A stretch of DNA of 64,000 nucleotides from DASSUW01 sp963759375 (GCA_963759375.1 CAVWYY010000008.1:372001-436000), one strand, 5' to 3'; shown: positions 28,266 to 37,171, counted from the stretch's first letter. Numbers and translations are program-made. The notes: generated by a model not told the origin, from the sequence alone.

Positions 28266-30160
28266 CGTCCGGTCTTGTTGAGGTGAGCGTATAGCGCGCG
28301 GGCGACCTTCTGGGGGAGGCCGGGGACGCGCTCGAGGTCCTCGCGGCTCGCATCCAGCACCGCGTCGGGCGAGCCGAAGTGCCGCAGCAGCGCCCGCTTG
28401 CGGGCCGGGCCGATCCCCGGCAGCTCGTCCATGATCGACTCCGTCATCGCCTTGTCGCGGCGGATCCGGTGGTGGGTGATCGCGAACCGGTGCGCCTCGT
28501 CGCGCACGCGCTGGAGGAGCTGCAGCTCGGGCGTGTCGTGCGCGAGCCGCAGCGGCGTCGACCTGCCCGGGAAGAAGACCTCCTCGATGCGCTTGGCCAG
28601 CGACACCACGGCGACGCCGTGCTCCCGGAAGCCGGCGAGCGGCTCGAGGCCCGCGGCGAGCTGGCCCTGGCCGCCGTCGATGACGACGAGGTTCGGCAGG
28701 GCGCCGAACGAGGCGTCGCGCTCGGCGTCGTAGGGGGAGCGCTCCATCTGCTTCTCCCACTGCGCGTAGCGGCGTGACAGCACCTCCGCCATGGCCCCGT
28801 AATCGTCACCAGATTCCACCTCGCGGATCGTGAAACGCCTGTAATCGGACTTCTTCGGCGCCGCACCCTCGAACACCACCATCGACGCGACCGTGTGGGT
28901 GCCGCCGAGGTGCGAGATGTCGAAGCACTCGATCCGGACCGGCAGCGTCTCCAGCTCGAGCTCGCGCTGGAGGCTGTCGAGCGCCTCGACGCGCTGCTGG
29001 CGCCGGCGCTCGACCTTGAGCTTCTCCTGCTCGAGCGCCAGCCCCGCGTTCCGCTCCGCGAGGTCGAGGATCCGGCGCTTGGCGCCGCGCTCGGCCGGCC
29101 GGATCTCGACCGCGCCGCCGCGGCGCTCGGCCAGGATCTGCTCGAGGATCTCGATCTCCGAGCCGTCCTCGAGCGCCCCCTGGACCACGAGCAGCGACGG
29201 GATCGACAGCGCGCTCGCGTAGTACTGGAGGACGAACTCCTCGGCCACCACCGCCAACGGCTGCTCGCCCTGGTTGTCGAGGTAGAACGACTGGCGGTCG
29301 CTGAGCACGCCGTCGCGGACCTGGAAGACCTGGGCGTTGGCCTCGGTCCCCTCGACGGCGACGGCGACGGCGTCGTACGTCCCGGCGCCCTCGTTGGCCA
29401 CGCGCTGGCGCTCGAGCAGCGCGCGGACGGCCTGCAGGCGGTTGCGGTCGAGCGCCGCCGACTCGTAGTCCTGCTCGCCGGCCGCGAAGTACATGCGCTG
29501 CTCGAGGTCGCGCTCGATCTGCTTGAAGCGGCCGGACAGGAACGCCATCACGCCGTCGATCCCCCGGCGGTACTCCTCCTTCGAGACGTAGCCGACGCAG
29601 GGCGCCCCGCAGCGCTTGATGTAGTAGTCCAGGCACGGCGAGCCTGAGTGCCGGCCCGGCTCGGGCCCTTCGCAGGACCGGAGCTGGAAGATCTTGCCCA
29701 GCAGGTCGAGCGTGTTGCGGACGCGCTTGGCACTCGAGTACGGCCCGAAGTACGCACGGTCGCGGCGGTGGCGCTCGCGCGTGAAGTACACGCGCGGGAA
29801 GTCCTCGTCGAGGCTGATCGCGATGTACGGGTACGACTTGTCGTCCCGCAGGCGGATGTTGAAGCGCGGCTTGTACTGCTTGATGAACGTCTGCTCGGTG
29901 AGCAGCGCCTCCGCCTCGGTCGCGACGACGAGCGTCTCGATGTTGTCGATCTCGTCGGTGAGCGCCCGCGTGCCGTACAGCGTGGGGTTCGAGAAGTGAC
30001 TGGCGACGCGCTTGCGCAGCGACTTCGCCTTGCCGACGTAGATGACCCGCCCGCGGGCGTCGCGGAACAGGTAGACGCCGGGTGAATCCGGGAGGCCGCG
30101 CCGCTGCTCGGCAAGCCGTCCCGCGCGGTCCTGTTCTACGGCTTCGGCCTCGATCGCCAT
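28262..30160 (-). CDS. uvrC: Excinuclease ABC subunit C
   Basis: UvrC makes both incisions in nucleotide excision repair. The 632-residue product has the GIY-YIG nuclease domain for the 3' cut (SPGVYLFRDARGRVIYVGKAKSLRKRV) and a four-Cys region around SPCLDYYIKRCGAPCVG. A UVR motif binds UvrB (about 210-245) and the RNase H-like domain makes the 5' cut (ECFDISHLGG, VVIDGGQGQL). A C-terminal helix-hairpin-helix pair ends it (LPGIGPARKRALLRHFGS, VPGLPQKVARAL). The ATG at 30160 was chosen because it directly precedes the nuclease domain. Confidence 0.96.
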   Translation of the reverse strand: MAIEAEAVEQDRAGRLAEQRRGLPDSPGVYLFRDARGRVIYVGKAKSLRKRVASHFSNPTLYGTRALTDEIDNIETLVVATEAEALLTEQTFIKQYKPRFNIRLRDDKSYPYIAISLDEDFPRVYFTRERHRRDRAYFGPYSSAKRVRNTLDLLGKIFQLRSCEGPEPGRHSGSPCLDYYIKRCGAPCVGYVSKEEYRRGIDGVMAFLSGRFKQIERDLEQRMYFAAGEQDYESAALDRNRLQAVRALLERQRVANEGAGTYDAVAVAVEGTEANAQVFQVRDGVLSDRQSFYLDNQGEQPLAVVAEEFVLQYYASALSIPSLLVVQGALEDGSEIEILEQILAERRGGAVEIRPAERGAKRRILDLAERNAGLALEQEKLKVERRRQQRVEALDSLQRELELETLPVRIECFDISHLGGTHTVASMVVFEGAAPKKSDYRRFTIREVESGDDYGAMAEVLSRRYAQWEKQMERSPYDAERDASFGALPNLVVIDGGQGQLAAGLEPLAGFREHGVAVVSLAKRIEEVFFPGRSTPLRLAHDTPELQLLQRVRDEAHRFAITHHRIRRDKAMTESIMDELPGIGPARKRALLRHFGSPDAVLDASREDLERVPGLPQKVARALYAHLNKTGR

Positions 30161-30205
30161 GCGGGTCTCAGTTGAGATTAGAGAAGGCCGCGGCTCGATC
30201 TTTAG

Positions 30206-30221
30206 GTTGCGTTTACGCAAC
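30206..30221. promoter_or_regulatory. Palindrome GTTGCG-TTTA-CGCAAC in divergent promoter region
   Basis: A perfect 6-4-6 palindrome lies between the divergent uvrC and secreted glycosidase-like genes, in an AT-richer stretch. A second pair, GCCCGT (30225-30230) and ACGGGC (30245-30250), follows right before the ATG at 30251. The first looks like a regulator site; which protein binds is unknown. Confidence 0.45.
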
Positions 30222-30250
30222 AAAGCCCGTGGTCGGTTGATGCAACGGGC

Positions 30251-31213
30251 ATGGCATTCAGAAAGCTCCTCCCCCTCGCTCCGCTCGTGATGCTTCTGGC
30301 CGGGCTCTTCGTGGCGCCCGCGGCCGAGGCCAAGTACAAGGTCGGCGTCGGCGAGCAGAACCCCGCGATGTTCGACAGCGCGCGGTGGCAGTCGCTCTCG
30401 CTGAAGCGCGTCCGCTACCTCGTGCACTGGAACTGGAACCGCAGCGCAACCGACCGCGCCGCGGTCGCCGCGTACATGAATCGCGCCCGCACCGCGCGCC
30501 AGCAGGTGCTCGTGACGTTCACCGCTGCTCGCGGCTGTTACGTCAACGGCAAGTACAAGAAGAAGCGCAAGGCCTGCCGCGCGCCGAGCGCGAAGGCGTA
30601 CCGCGCCTCCTTCAAGGCCTTCGACAAGCAGTTCCCGTGGGTCAAGACGTACTCGGCCTGGAACGAGGTCAACCACGTCTCGCAGCCCACGTACCGCAAG
30701 CCCAAGCTGGCGGTCCGCTACTACGACGTGCTGCGCAAGTTGGCGCGCAAGGGCAAGTTCAAGGTGGTCGCGGCCGACGTGCTCGACACGTCGAACCTGC
30801 GCTCCTACCTGCGCTCGTTCATGCGCCGCGCCAAGGGCCACCCGCGCCTGTGGGGGCTGCACAACTACCAGGACGTCAACTACAAGACGTCCAAGGACAC
30901 GCGGCGGATGCTCGCCACCGTGCCCGGCGAGGTGTGGCTGACCGAGACCGGCGGCCTCGTGCGCTTCCAGGGCAGCCGCCTGCGCAAGTACAGCCCGAAG
31001 CGCGCGGCCGACCGCACGAAGTACATGTTCAAGCTGGCGAACAAGTTCTCGAAGCGGCGCGCCGGCACACGCTCGAAGATCACCCAGCTGTTCGTCTACA
31101 AGTGGTACGGCGAGCCGCGCGGCGCGCGCTTCGACGCCGGGCTGGTGAACCCGAACGGCACGCCGCGCAAGGCGCTCGCCGTGGTGGCCAAGAAGTCCAA
31201 GGGCCACCGCTAG
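30251..31213 (+). CDS. Secreted glycoside hydrolase-like TIM-barrel protein
   Basis: A 320-residue exported protein. The signal peptide is about residues 1-27 (LAPLVMLLAGLFVAPAAEA). A barrel-like domain follows, with a clan-A glycosidase pattern: KTYSAWNEVNH at about residue 135 offers an NE acid/base, and GEVWLTETGG at about 235 offers the nucleophile Glu. The mature protein is very basic (many Lys/Arg). A cell-wall or polysaccharide substrate is plausible but not shown. It is divergent from uvrC with a palindrome in between. Confidence 0.72.
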   Translation: MAFRKLLPLAPLVMLLAGLFVAPAAEAKYKVGVGEQNPAMFDSARWQSLSLKRVRYLVHWNWNRSATDRAAVAAYMNRARTARQQVLVTFTAARGCYVNGKYKKKRKACRAPSAKAYRASFKAFDKQFPWVKTYSAWNEVNHVSQPTYRKPKLAVRYYDVLRKLARKGKFKVVAADVLDTSNLRSYLRSFMRRAKGHPRLWGLHNYQDVNYKTSKDTRRMLATVPGEVWLTETGGLVRFQGSRLRKYSPKRAADRTKYMFKLANKFSKRRAGTRSKITQLFVYKWYGEPRGARFDAGLVNPNGTPRKALAVVAKKSKGHR

Positions 31214-31262
31214 ACGTCGGGGGAGAGGGCCCACCCGCGGGGCCTGGCGTAGGGTCCCGCGG

Positions 31263-32288
31263 GTGGTCAACCTCTACTCCGACACGCAGACCCGCCCCAC
31301 GCCCGGCATGCGCCGGGCGATGGCCGAGGCGGAGGTGGGCGACGAGCAGAAGCACGCCGACCCGACCGTGAACGCCCTGTGCGAGCGCGTGGCCGACCTG
31401 CTCGGCCACGAGGCCGCCGTCTTCCTGCCCAGCGGCACGATGTGCAACGCGATCGCCTTCCGGCTGCACGTGCGGCCCGGGGGCGACGAGGTCATCCTGC
31501 ATCGCACCGCGCATCCGATCATCGCCGAGGCCGGCGGGCCGGCCTCGATCTCCGGGGCCGTCCTGTGCCCCGTCGAGGGTCCGCGCGGGATGTTCGACGC
31601 CGACACGCTGCGCGCGTACCTGCGCCCCGAGGACCGCTACATGCCGCGCTCGCGGCTCGTCTCGCTGGAGCAGACGACGAACGTGACGGGCGGGCACATC
31701 TGGCCGCTCGAGCAGATGCGCGAGGTCGTGGCCGCCGCTCGGGACGCCGGCATGCGGGCGCACCTGGACGGCGCGCGGCTGATGAACGCGGTGGTCGCCA
31801 CGGGCGTGCCGGCGCGCGAGTGGGCGGGCATGTTCGACACCGCGTGGCTGGACTTCACGAAGGGTCTCGGAGCGCCCGTCGGCGCCGTGCTGGTCGGCTC
31901 ACGCGAGCTGATCGACGAGGCGTGGCGCTACAAGCAGATGTGGGGCGGCTCGATGCGGCAGGCGGGGATCATCGCCGCCGGCGGCCTGTACGCGCTCGAC
32001 CATCACGTCGACCGGCTGGCCGAGGATCACGCCAACGCGCGGACGCTGGCCGAGGGGCTCGCAGAGCTCCCCGGGATCGAGATCGATCCGGCCACGGTGT
32101 CGACCAACATCGTCGTGTTCAGCTGCGACGACCCCGCCGGGTTGTGCGACGCGCTCGAGCGCGCGGGCGTGCAGATGGGCCCGATCGGTCCCGGGCAGGT
32201 GCGGGCGGTCACGCACCTCGACGTGAGCCGCGAGGACATCGACATCGCGCTCGCGGCCGTCCGCGACGCAGTTGCTCAACACTCCTGA
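31263..32288 (+). CDS. ltaE: Low-specificity L-threonine aldolase family PLP enzyme
   Basis: Cleaves L-threonine or related beta-hydroxy amino acids to glycine and an aldehyde using PLP. The 341-residue fold-type I enzyme has the N-terminal NLYSDTQTRPTPGMRRAM and FLPSGTMCNAIA for cofactor stacking. It also has AHLDGARLMNA with the PLP-binding Asp and the Schiff-base Lys in LDFTKGLGAPVGAVL. RYKQMWGGSMRQAG completes the active site. The start is GTG 31263, 50 bp after the glycosidase-like gene, so the two may share a transcript. Confidence 0.9.
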   Translation: MVNLYSDTQTRPTPGMRRAMAEAEVGDEQKHADPTVNALCERVADLLGHEAAVFLPSGTMCNAIAFRLHVRPGGDEVILHRTAHPIIAEAGGPASISGAVLCPVEGPRGMFDADTLRAYLRPEDRYMPRSRLVSLEQTTNVTGGHIWPLEQMREVVAAARDAGMRAHLDGARLMNAVVATGVPAREWAGMFDTAWLDFTKGLGAPVGAVLVGSRELIDEAWRYKQMWGGSMRQAGIIAAGGLYALDHHVDRLAEDHANARTLAEGLAELPGIEIDPATVSTNIVVFSCDDPAGLCDALERAGVQMGPIGPGQVRAVTHLDVSREDIDIALAAVRDAVAQHS

Positions 32289-32394
32289 GCGTTCAAGATG
32301 TAGACTGCGCGCGGCACCGCCCCCTCACTTTCGGTGCTCCGCGCCCCGGTGATGAAGACCCGCATCGCCGGGGCGCTCTTCTGGATGGCCCGCG

Positions 32395-33036
32395 CTACGC
32401 GACCGCGTTGGCCCGCTTCCGTCGCTGTGCGGGCTTCCGACCCTCGGCCTCGGCCGAGGTCGACAGCCGCACGGCGTCGAAGAACAGGATGCCGAGGCCC
32501 GCTTCGCCGATGCCTTCGGCGTGCGGATCCTTCGCGATCCGCTCGGCGGCGCCGGCCTCGATCTTCTCGGCCTGCTCCAGGAGCTTCGTTATCGCCTTCG
32601 AGAGCTGCGCGAAGCCCTTCTCGTCGAGCTTGTAGAGCACGCGCGCGACGTGTGCGTCGCGGCGGTCGAAGCCCCCGGCTGCCGCGGATGCGCGGGCGTA
32701 ATCCGCGATCACGTCGAGCGACGAGCCCACTGCGGCCTGCTTGGCGATGGGAGGCGCGGCCTCCCATCCATCGGCCGTGACGTTCGGCCGCTCGCGCGCC
32801 CGGTAGTGGTGCTCCACCGCGCCGCGAACGCGTGTTTCGTCGACCAGCTCGATCAGCCCCAGCTGCTCGAGCGTGCGGACGTGATAGGCGACGGTCCCGA
32901 GGCTCGCGCCGAGCCAGCCGGCCAGCTGGTTCGGAGAGGCCTTCCGCTCATCGAGCATGGCGAGAATCCTGACCCGAAGTGGATGACTCATCGCCTTGAC
33001 GAAGCGGGGATCGTCGATGTTCTTGATTGGTTTCAT
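32395..33036 (-). CDS. ArsR-type winged-helix regulator
   Basis: A 213-residue regulator. The N-terminal HTH_20/ArsR domain is clear (KAMSHPLRVRILAMLDERKASPNQ, then LGTVAYHVRTLEQLGLIELV). A long helical C-terminal region of unknown role includes AQLSKAITKLLEQAEKIEAG and a basic tail (QRRKRANAVA). No metal-binding Cys pair is visible. Its ATG overlaps the sigma-factor stop (ATGA), so the two are co-translated. Codon use is less GC-biased than the surroundings. The 106-bp gap to ltaE is otherwise empty. Confidence 0.82.
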   Translation of the reverse strand: MKPIKNIDDPRFVKAMSHPLRVRILAMLDERKASPNQLAGWLGASLGTVAYHVRTLEQLGLIELVDETRVRGAVEHHYRARERPNVTADGWEAAPPIAKQAAVGSSLDVIADYARASAAAGGFDRRDAHVARVLYKLDEKGFAQLSKAITKLLEQAEKIEAGAAERIAKDPHAEGIGEAGLGILFFDAVRLSTSAEAEGRKPAQRRKRANAVA

Positions 33037-33527
33037 ACCTCCACCAGTGTGTTGCGCAACCGACTCCTGAGGCGGTGAAGGCGGACCCGAACCGTCACCT
33101 CCGCTAGACCCAGCTGCTCGGCCAGCTCGCTGTTCGACAGATCTTGCCAGTAGACGCCGACCAATAGTTGCCTGTCTTGGCTATTTAGGACCCTTACAGC
33201 CCGCCGAACGTCCAGCGAACCGTCCAGATCCTCGACCTTTTGGCGCGTGTCCGCTAGGTCAGGATCCGCAATCGACAATTCGGCGCGCTTGCCGAGTGTT
33301 CTTAGTGCTTCTCGGCGGGCGATCGCCGCGACCCACGGATCGGGGTTCTCCGGCGATCGGCAGCGGGTGCGATGACGCCAGGCCCGGATGGTCGCCTCCT
33401 GGGCGGCGTCGTCGACCGCGGCGGATGAGGCGCCGAGGAGCCGGCGCGCCTCGCGCAGGCAGATCGCCCGCACTCGTTCCCAGTCCCAGTCGTGCCCGTC
33501 CGTGGCGGGCCGGGTGCGTTGAGTCAT
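33033..33527 (-). CDS. ECF-like sigma-70 family factor
   Basis: A 164-residue sigma factor with region 2 (AICLREARRLLGASSAAVDDAAQEATIRAWRHR) and region 4 (LNSQDRQLLVGVYWQDLSNSELAEQLGLAEVTVRVRLHRLRSRLR, cited here as its key residues DLSNSELAEQLG and TVRVRLHRLRSR). I took ATG 33527 because it fits the usual length; the frame extends to 33599. No anti-sigma gene is adjacent. Instead it is coupled to an ArsR-type gene. The stretch is visibly less GC-rich than its neighbours, which hints at acquisition by transfer. Confidence 0.8.
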   Translation of the reverse strand: MTQRTRPATDGHDWDWERVRAICLREARRLLGASSAAVDDAAQEATIRAWRHRTRCRSPENPDPWVAAIARREALRTLGKRAELSIADPDLADTRQKVEDLDGSLDVRRAVRVLNSQDRQLLVGVYWQDLSNSELAEQLGLAEVTVRVRLHRLRSRLRNTLVEV

Positions 33528-33585
33528 AACGCGCCAACTTCTCCATCGCTGAAACATCCTCAGCGTTCGGCAGGGTCCACCGTCC

Positions 33586-34405
33586 GTGACCGCCCTCACC
33601 GAGCCGACCGCGCGGGCCTATGACGTGGTCGCCCCCGCCTACGACCTGCTGACAACGGGCTACGAGTACGGCCGCTGGCTGCGGTCGATCGACCGGCTCG
33701 CGCGCGAGCACGGCCTCGCCGGCCGCCGCGCGCTCGACGTCGCGTGCGGGACCGGCAAGAGCCTCGAGGCGCTGCTCGATCTCGGGTACGAGGCGGTCGG
33801 GTGCGACGGCTCGCCGGGCATGGCCGCCGTGGCCGCCGCCAAGCTGGCCGGGCGCGCCCGGGTGTTCGTCGCCGATATGTGCGGCCTGCCCGCGCTCGGC
33901 GGGTTCGACCTCGTGACGTGCCTGGACGACGCGCTCAACCACCTGCCGACGCCTGAGCTCGTCACGGCGGCGCTGCGGGCGATGGGCGCCAACCTCGTGC
34001 CCGGCGGCCTGCTGGCGTTCGACGTCAACACGTTCGGGGCCTACCGCGACGCCGGCGACCTGATCGTCGAGGACGGCGAGCGGATCGTCCTCTGGCACGG
34101 CGGCCCCGCGCACCTCGACGCGCCCGGCGGCCGCGCCGAGGTGGCGCTCGACGTGCTCAGCCTCGGCGGCGACGGGCTGTGGCGCCGCGCCAGCGCCTCG
34201 TGGGGCCACTGGCACTACCCGCTTGATCTCGATCCCCGGCCTCGTGCGGGCGGCCGGCCTGGAGGTCGTGGCGGTTCGCGGCCAGCTCGAGGGCGGCGTA
34301 CTTGAAGCCGGCGCCGACGAGGAGCGCCATCGCAAGGCGGTCTTCCTCGCGCGGAACCCGCGACCGGAGAGGAGGGACCATGCCCTGGCGTCCGTAGACG
34401 ACTGA
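33586..34405 (+). CDS. SAM-dependent methyltransferase, frameshifted
   Basis: A class I methyltransferase of about 272 residues. Motif I is ALDVACGTGKSLEALLDLG, then VGCDGSPGMAA, VADMCGLPALGGFDLVTCLDDALNH and NLVPGGLLAFDVNTFGAY. The first frame (GTG 33586) loses the family pattern after WGHWHYP near 34220. The second continues with IPGLVRAAGLEVVAVRGQ and ends at 34405, net +1 over 820 nt. The substrate is unknown. It starts 59 bp from the divergent sigma-factor ATG. A strong hairpin terminator follows. Confidence 0.8.
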
Positions 34406-34414
34406 GCCGGAGCC

Positions 34415-34452
34415 GCAGAGGCATGCCGGGGGGACCTGCGGCATGCCTCTGC
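34415..34452 (+). terminator. 14-bp perfect stem-loop terminator
   Basis: GCAGAGGCATGCCG (34415-34428) pairs perfectly with CGGCATGCCTCTGC (34439-34452) around a 10-nt loop, 10 bp after the methyltransferase stop. No T-run follows, as is common in actinobacteria. It lies between convergent genes and may serve both. Confidence 0.7.
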
Positions 34453-34522
34453 GTCCGTGCATCACCTGGCGATCGTCGGGCCGTCGCGCGACCGCCGACA
34501 GCCCCCAACGGTGTGACCCGGT

Positions 34523-35881
34523 TCACTCGACCAGCCGCACCTCCAGCCCCGTCCCCGCGGGCAGGTCGCCGGCGCCGCCGAGCAGCCCGAGGATGCGCGC
34601 GACGTACCCGCGCGTCTCGGGGTACGGCGGGATGCACATGCACGCGCCCACCGCTCCCTCGCCGGCGTTGTAGGCGGCGAGGGCGAGCGGGACCGACGCG
34701 AAGCGACGGAGCAGGTCGCGCATCAGGTGCGCCTGAGCGTCGATCGCGCTCGCCGCGTCGAACGGGTCGGCGAGGCCCAGCGCCTGCGCCGTGCCGGGCA
34801 TGAACTGCGCGATGCCCTGCGCGCCCGCCGGACTGGTGGCGAACGGGTTGAAGTTGCTCTCCGCGTACAGCTGGGCGGCCAGCAGCGCGGCCGACACGTT
34901 CCAGCGCATCGCCGCGCGCGCGAGCATCGGCGCGTAGCGGTCGGGCACGAACGACGGGAGCGCGCTCTGGTGCTCGCCACTGTGCCCGGGCCGCGGCGTC
35001 GACCGCGGGTTGAGCGTGTACCCGTAGTGCCAGGGCTCGTGCCCGTAGCGCTGGATGAAGTGGAATCGCTGCGCGTTGGCCGCCAGCCACGCGTACGCCG
35101 CCGGCGGCCCGAGGTCGAGCTCGGTGCCGAACCGGTGCAGCGACGTCCCGGGCGGCGCGACCCACTTCGGGTCGGGATGCGCGCGGAACAGCACCGCCTG
35201 CTCGGCGTCGGACCGGTACGCGCTGTTGATGATCAGCGCCACGCCGTCGGCGCGGGCCGCTTTCTCCATGCGGTCGAACGCGAGCGCGACGTCCGGCCGC
35301 ATCGGCTTGCCCTGCCGGTGCGCGAACGGCCCGGTGTACCCACCGCCTTCGGCGATCGGCACCTCCGCGGGAGCCAGTTCCGCCTCCGCCGCGACGGCGA
35401 TCCGTACGCGCCGCCGCTCGTCGTTCCGCCGGACCTCGACTCGCTCGCGCACGCCGACCCGGATCCGCACGGGCGCGAACGTGTCGCCGTCCGGGAACCG
35501 CACCGCCGCCGCATCCGCGCCGTTCGCGCGCGCGACCCGCTCGGCGGCGTCCCGCGCCGCCGCGAGATACCGGTCGCGTGCGAGGTGCCGCGGGTTCGGC
35601 GCACCGTCGATCGACGCCGGCTCGAACAGCCGCGGGTACGCGTCGTGCATCGCGCGCGCGCCCGCGAGAGCCGCCAGGTCCGCCGCGCGCTGAGCCGCCG
35701 CCTCGCGCGCCACGCCCCGCGCGACCGCGCCGAGGATCAGCACCCCGACGAGCACCGCGGCCAGCCCGCCGACCAGCAGCACCGACGCCTGGCCCGACGC
35801 ATCTCGCGCGCGGGCGACGGCGGCGCGTCCGCCACGGGCGATGGGGCCGACGCGGGCGACGAGGTCGTGCGGCCGGGTCAT
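34523..35881 (-). CDS. TadG-like anchor fused to VanY peptidase and SLT transglycosylase
   Basis: A 452-residue three-part protein. Residues about 25-70 match the TadE/TadG-like start of Tad secretion pseudopilins (GQASVLLVGGLAAVLVGVLI, AAAQRAADLAALAGARA). Residues about 195-300 are an M15B D,D-carboxypeptidase: SAYRSDAEQAVLF, SLHRFGTELDLG and HEPWHYGY supply the zinc ligands and catalytic acid. Residues about 320-440 are a lytic transglycosylase: LYAESNFNPFATSPAGAQG with the catalytic Glu, QFMPGTAQALG and ALAAYNAGEGAV. It should trim and cleave peptidoglycan at the membrane, perhaps to let a Tad pilus through. It follows two TadE-like genes. Confidence 0.88.
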   Translation of the reverse strand: MTRPHDLVARVGPIARGGRAAVARARDASGQASVLLVGGLAAVLVGVLILGAVARGVAREAAAQRAADLAALAGARAMHDAYPRLFEPASIDGAPNPRHLARDRYLAAARDAAERVARANGADAAAVRFPDGDTFAPVRIRVGVRERVEVRRNDERRRVRIAVAAEAELAPAEVPIAEGGGYTGPFAHRQGKPMRPDVALAFDRMEKAARADGVALIINSAYRSDAEQAVLFRAHPDPKWVAPPGTSLHRFGTELDLGPPAAYAWLAANAQRFHFIQRYGHEPWHYGYTLNPRSTPRPGHSGEHQSALPSFVPDRYAPMLARAAMRWNVSAALLAAQLYAESNFNPFATSPAGAQGIAQFMPGTAQALGLADPFDAASAIDAQAHLMRDLLRRFASVPLALAAYNAGEGAVGACMCIPPYPETRGYVARILGLLGGAGDLPAGTGLEVRLVE

Positions 35882-36457
35882 GCGAGTTCCATGGAGGCGG
35901 CGAGGCCGGCGAGCGCGATCGTGCGGGGCAGGCCACGGCGTGGCGGCCGGCAGGCGCGGGCGTCGATGCCGCGGGCGTGCAGTCGCGCGAGGGCGGCACG
36001 GGCGAGCGCGGTGTCGGGGTCGGCGGCGACGATCGCGAGGTCGTGCTCGGCGACGAGCTCCTCGAGCTGCGGCGGACGCGCGCCCGCGAGCGCGGTCACG
36101 AGCGCGCAGGTGACGCGCGACGAGGCGCGCCGTACAGCGTCCGCGGCTTCGGCGGCGTCGGCGGGCAGCGCGAGCCAGGCCAGGCGGCCGCGGGCGACGG
36201 ACGGCGGCACGCGTGTGGCGAGCCGGGCCGCCGCGCGTGTCGCCACGCCGGCCGGCGGGGTGCGGTCCTCGCCCCAGACCGCGACGAGACCGGGCGGCCC
36301 GAGCGCCAGCGCCGTAGCCGCGGCGAGGGCGACGACGTCGCCCGGCGCGCCGAGCACGACGGCCCGGGCGGCCGGCGGGGTGACGATCGCCTCGGCGGGC
36401 GAGGCGGGCGGCGGGCGCCGCGGGCGCGATGAAGAACGCGGCCAGCCGACTGCTCAC
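35878..36457 (-). CDS. Unknown Ala-rich protein of the Tad-like locus, frameshifted
   Basis: I do not recognise this protein of about 190 residues. From GTG 36457 the first frame reads SSRLAAFFIAPA and then loses sense. A +1 shift near 36405 leads into ASPAEAIVTPPAARAVVLGAPGDVVALAAATALAL and on to the stop at 35878. Alternating hydrophobic strands and Ala-rich helices suggest a soluble alpha/beta fold (VLGAPGDVVAL and LAIVAADPDTALARAAL). Alternatively a shorter protein starts at GTG 36357. The stop overlaps the next start (ATGA), tying it to the VanY/SLT fusion. Confidence 0.55.
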
Positions 36458-36488
36458 GGCGACGACTCCGGCGGGCGACGACCGTGCA

Positions 36489-36839
36489 TCAGGGCGCCCC
36501 GGCGCGCGCGGTCGCGGTGGCAGTCAACGGGCGTTCGAGCGCGGCCAGCGGGAGGTCCGGGCGAACGCGCACGGTGACCCGCTGGGCGGCCACTTCGATG
36601 TGGGCGTCGGCGTCGCGGGGCAGCGCGCGGCGCGCCGCGGCGCGCGGGTCGCCTCCCTGGAGCAACGCCATCGCTCCGGCCTGGGCGGCCTGGCCCGCCT
36701 GCTCGCCAGCGGCGTGGGCGGCGAGGATCGCCGCGGCCGCCAGCGCGGCGACGAGCAAGAAAGGCAGGAGGGCTACGAGCTCGACCGTGGCCTGGCCGTC
36801 ATCGGCTCGGAACGCGCGGGGCAGGGCAGCGAAGGTCAC
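36489..36839 (-). CDS. TadE-like pseudopilin protein (second copy)
   Basis: A 116-residue protein. A short basic leader ends at DDGQATVELVALLPFLL, the TadE hallmark in which Glu follows a hydrophobic pilin-like helix. An Ala-rich helix (AGEQAGQAAQAGAMALLQGG) and a beta-rich tail (HIEVAAQRVTVRVRPDL) follow. The GTG start at 36839 overlaps the stop of the first TadE-like gene. Part of a leftward four-gene operon ending in the VanY/SLT fusion. No TadA ATPase or TadB/C platform gene is in the window. Confidence 0.8.
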   Translation of the reverse strand: MTFAALPRAFRADDGQATVELVALLPFLLVAALAAAAILAAHAAGEQAGQAAQAGAMALLQGGDPRAAARRALPRDADAHIEVAAQRVTVRVRPDLPLAALERPLTATATARAGAP

Positions 36840-37171
36840 GACTGCGGCTCGAAGTGGGCGGTGGCGCGGACCCGGCCGAGGCTCGGCACTCCCGGGAGGC
36901 GCGGGATGCGGACGGCGACGCGGACGTCGCCCGCCGAGCGCGCGCGCACGCGGAGACCGGCCTCGAGCGTGGCCGACAGGTGCTCCCGAGCAGCGACCGC
37001 CGGGTCGGCGCCCACGGCCGAGGCCCGGGCGGCAGCGCGGGCGGCGGCCCCCGCGCCCCACGAGGCGTAGCCGACGAGCGCGACCTGCCAGAGCGCCACG
37101 AGCACGACCGCGAGGCAGGGCAACAGAGCGACGAGCTCGACCGTGGCCTGTCCCCTGTCGTCGCGGAGCAT
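36836..37171 (-). CDS. TadE-like pseudopilin protein (first copy)
   Basis: A 111-residue protein starting LRDDRGQATVELVALLPCLAVV, nearly the same leader and hydrophobic segment as the next gene. It is followed by WQVALVGYASWGAGAAARAAARASAVG and a beta-rich tail with the conserved VRIPRLPGVPSLGRVRATA segment. It is a predicted minor pseudopilin of a Tad-type system processed at the membrane. First gene of the operon, starting at ATG 37171. The promoter should lie in the 172-bp gap shared with the STAS gene. Confidence 0.8.
   Translation of the reverse strand: MLRDDRGQATVELVALLPCLAVVLVALWQVALVGYASWGAGAAARAAARASAVGADPAVAAREHLSATLEAGLRVRARSAGDVRVAVRIPRLPGVPSLGRVRATAHFEPQS

Noticed and set aside
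34523..36457. A 644-residue protein extending the VanY/SLT frame upstream to 36457
   Set aside because: The upstream part is Arg-rich shadow sequence over the neighbouring gene. ATG 35881 with an ATGA overlap gives a clean TadG-like start.
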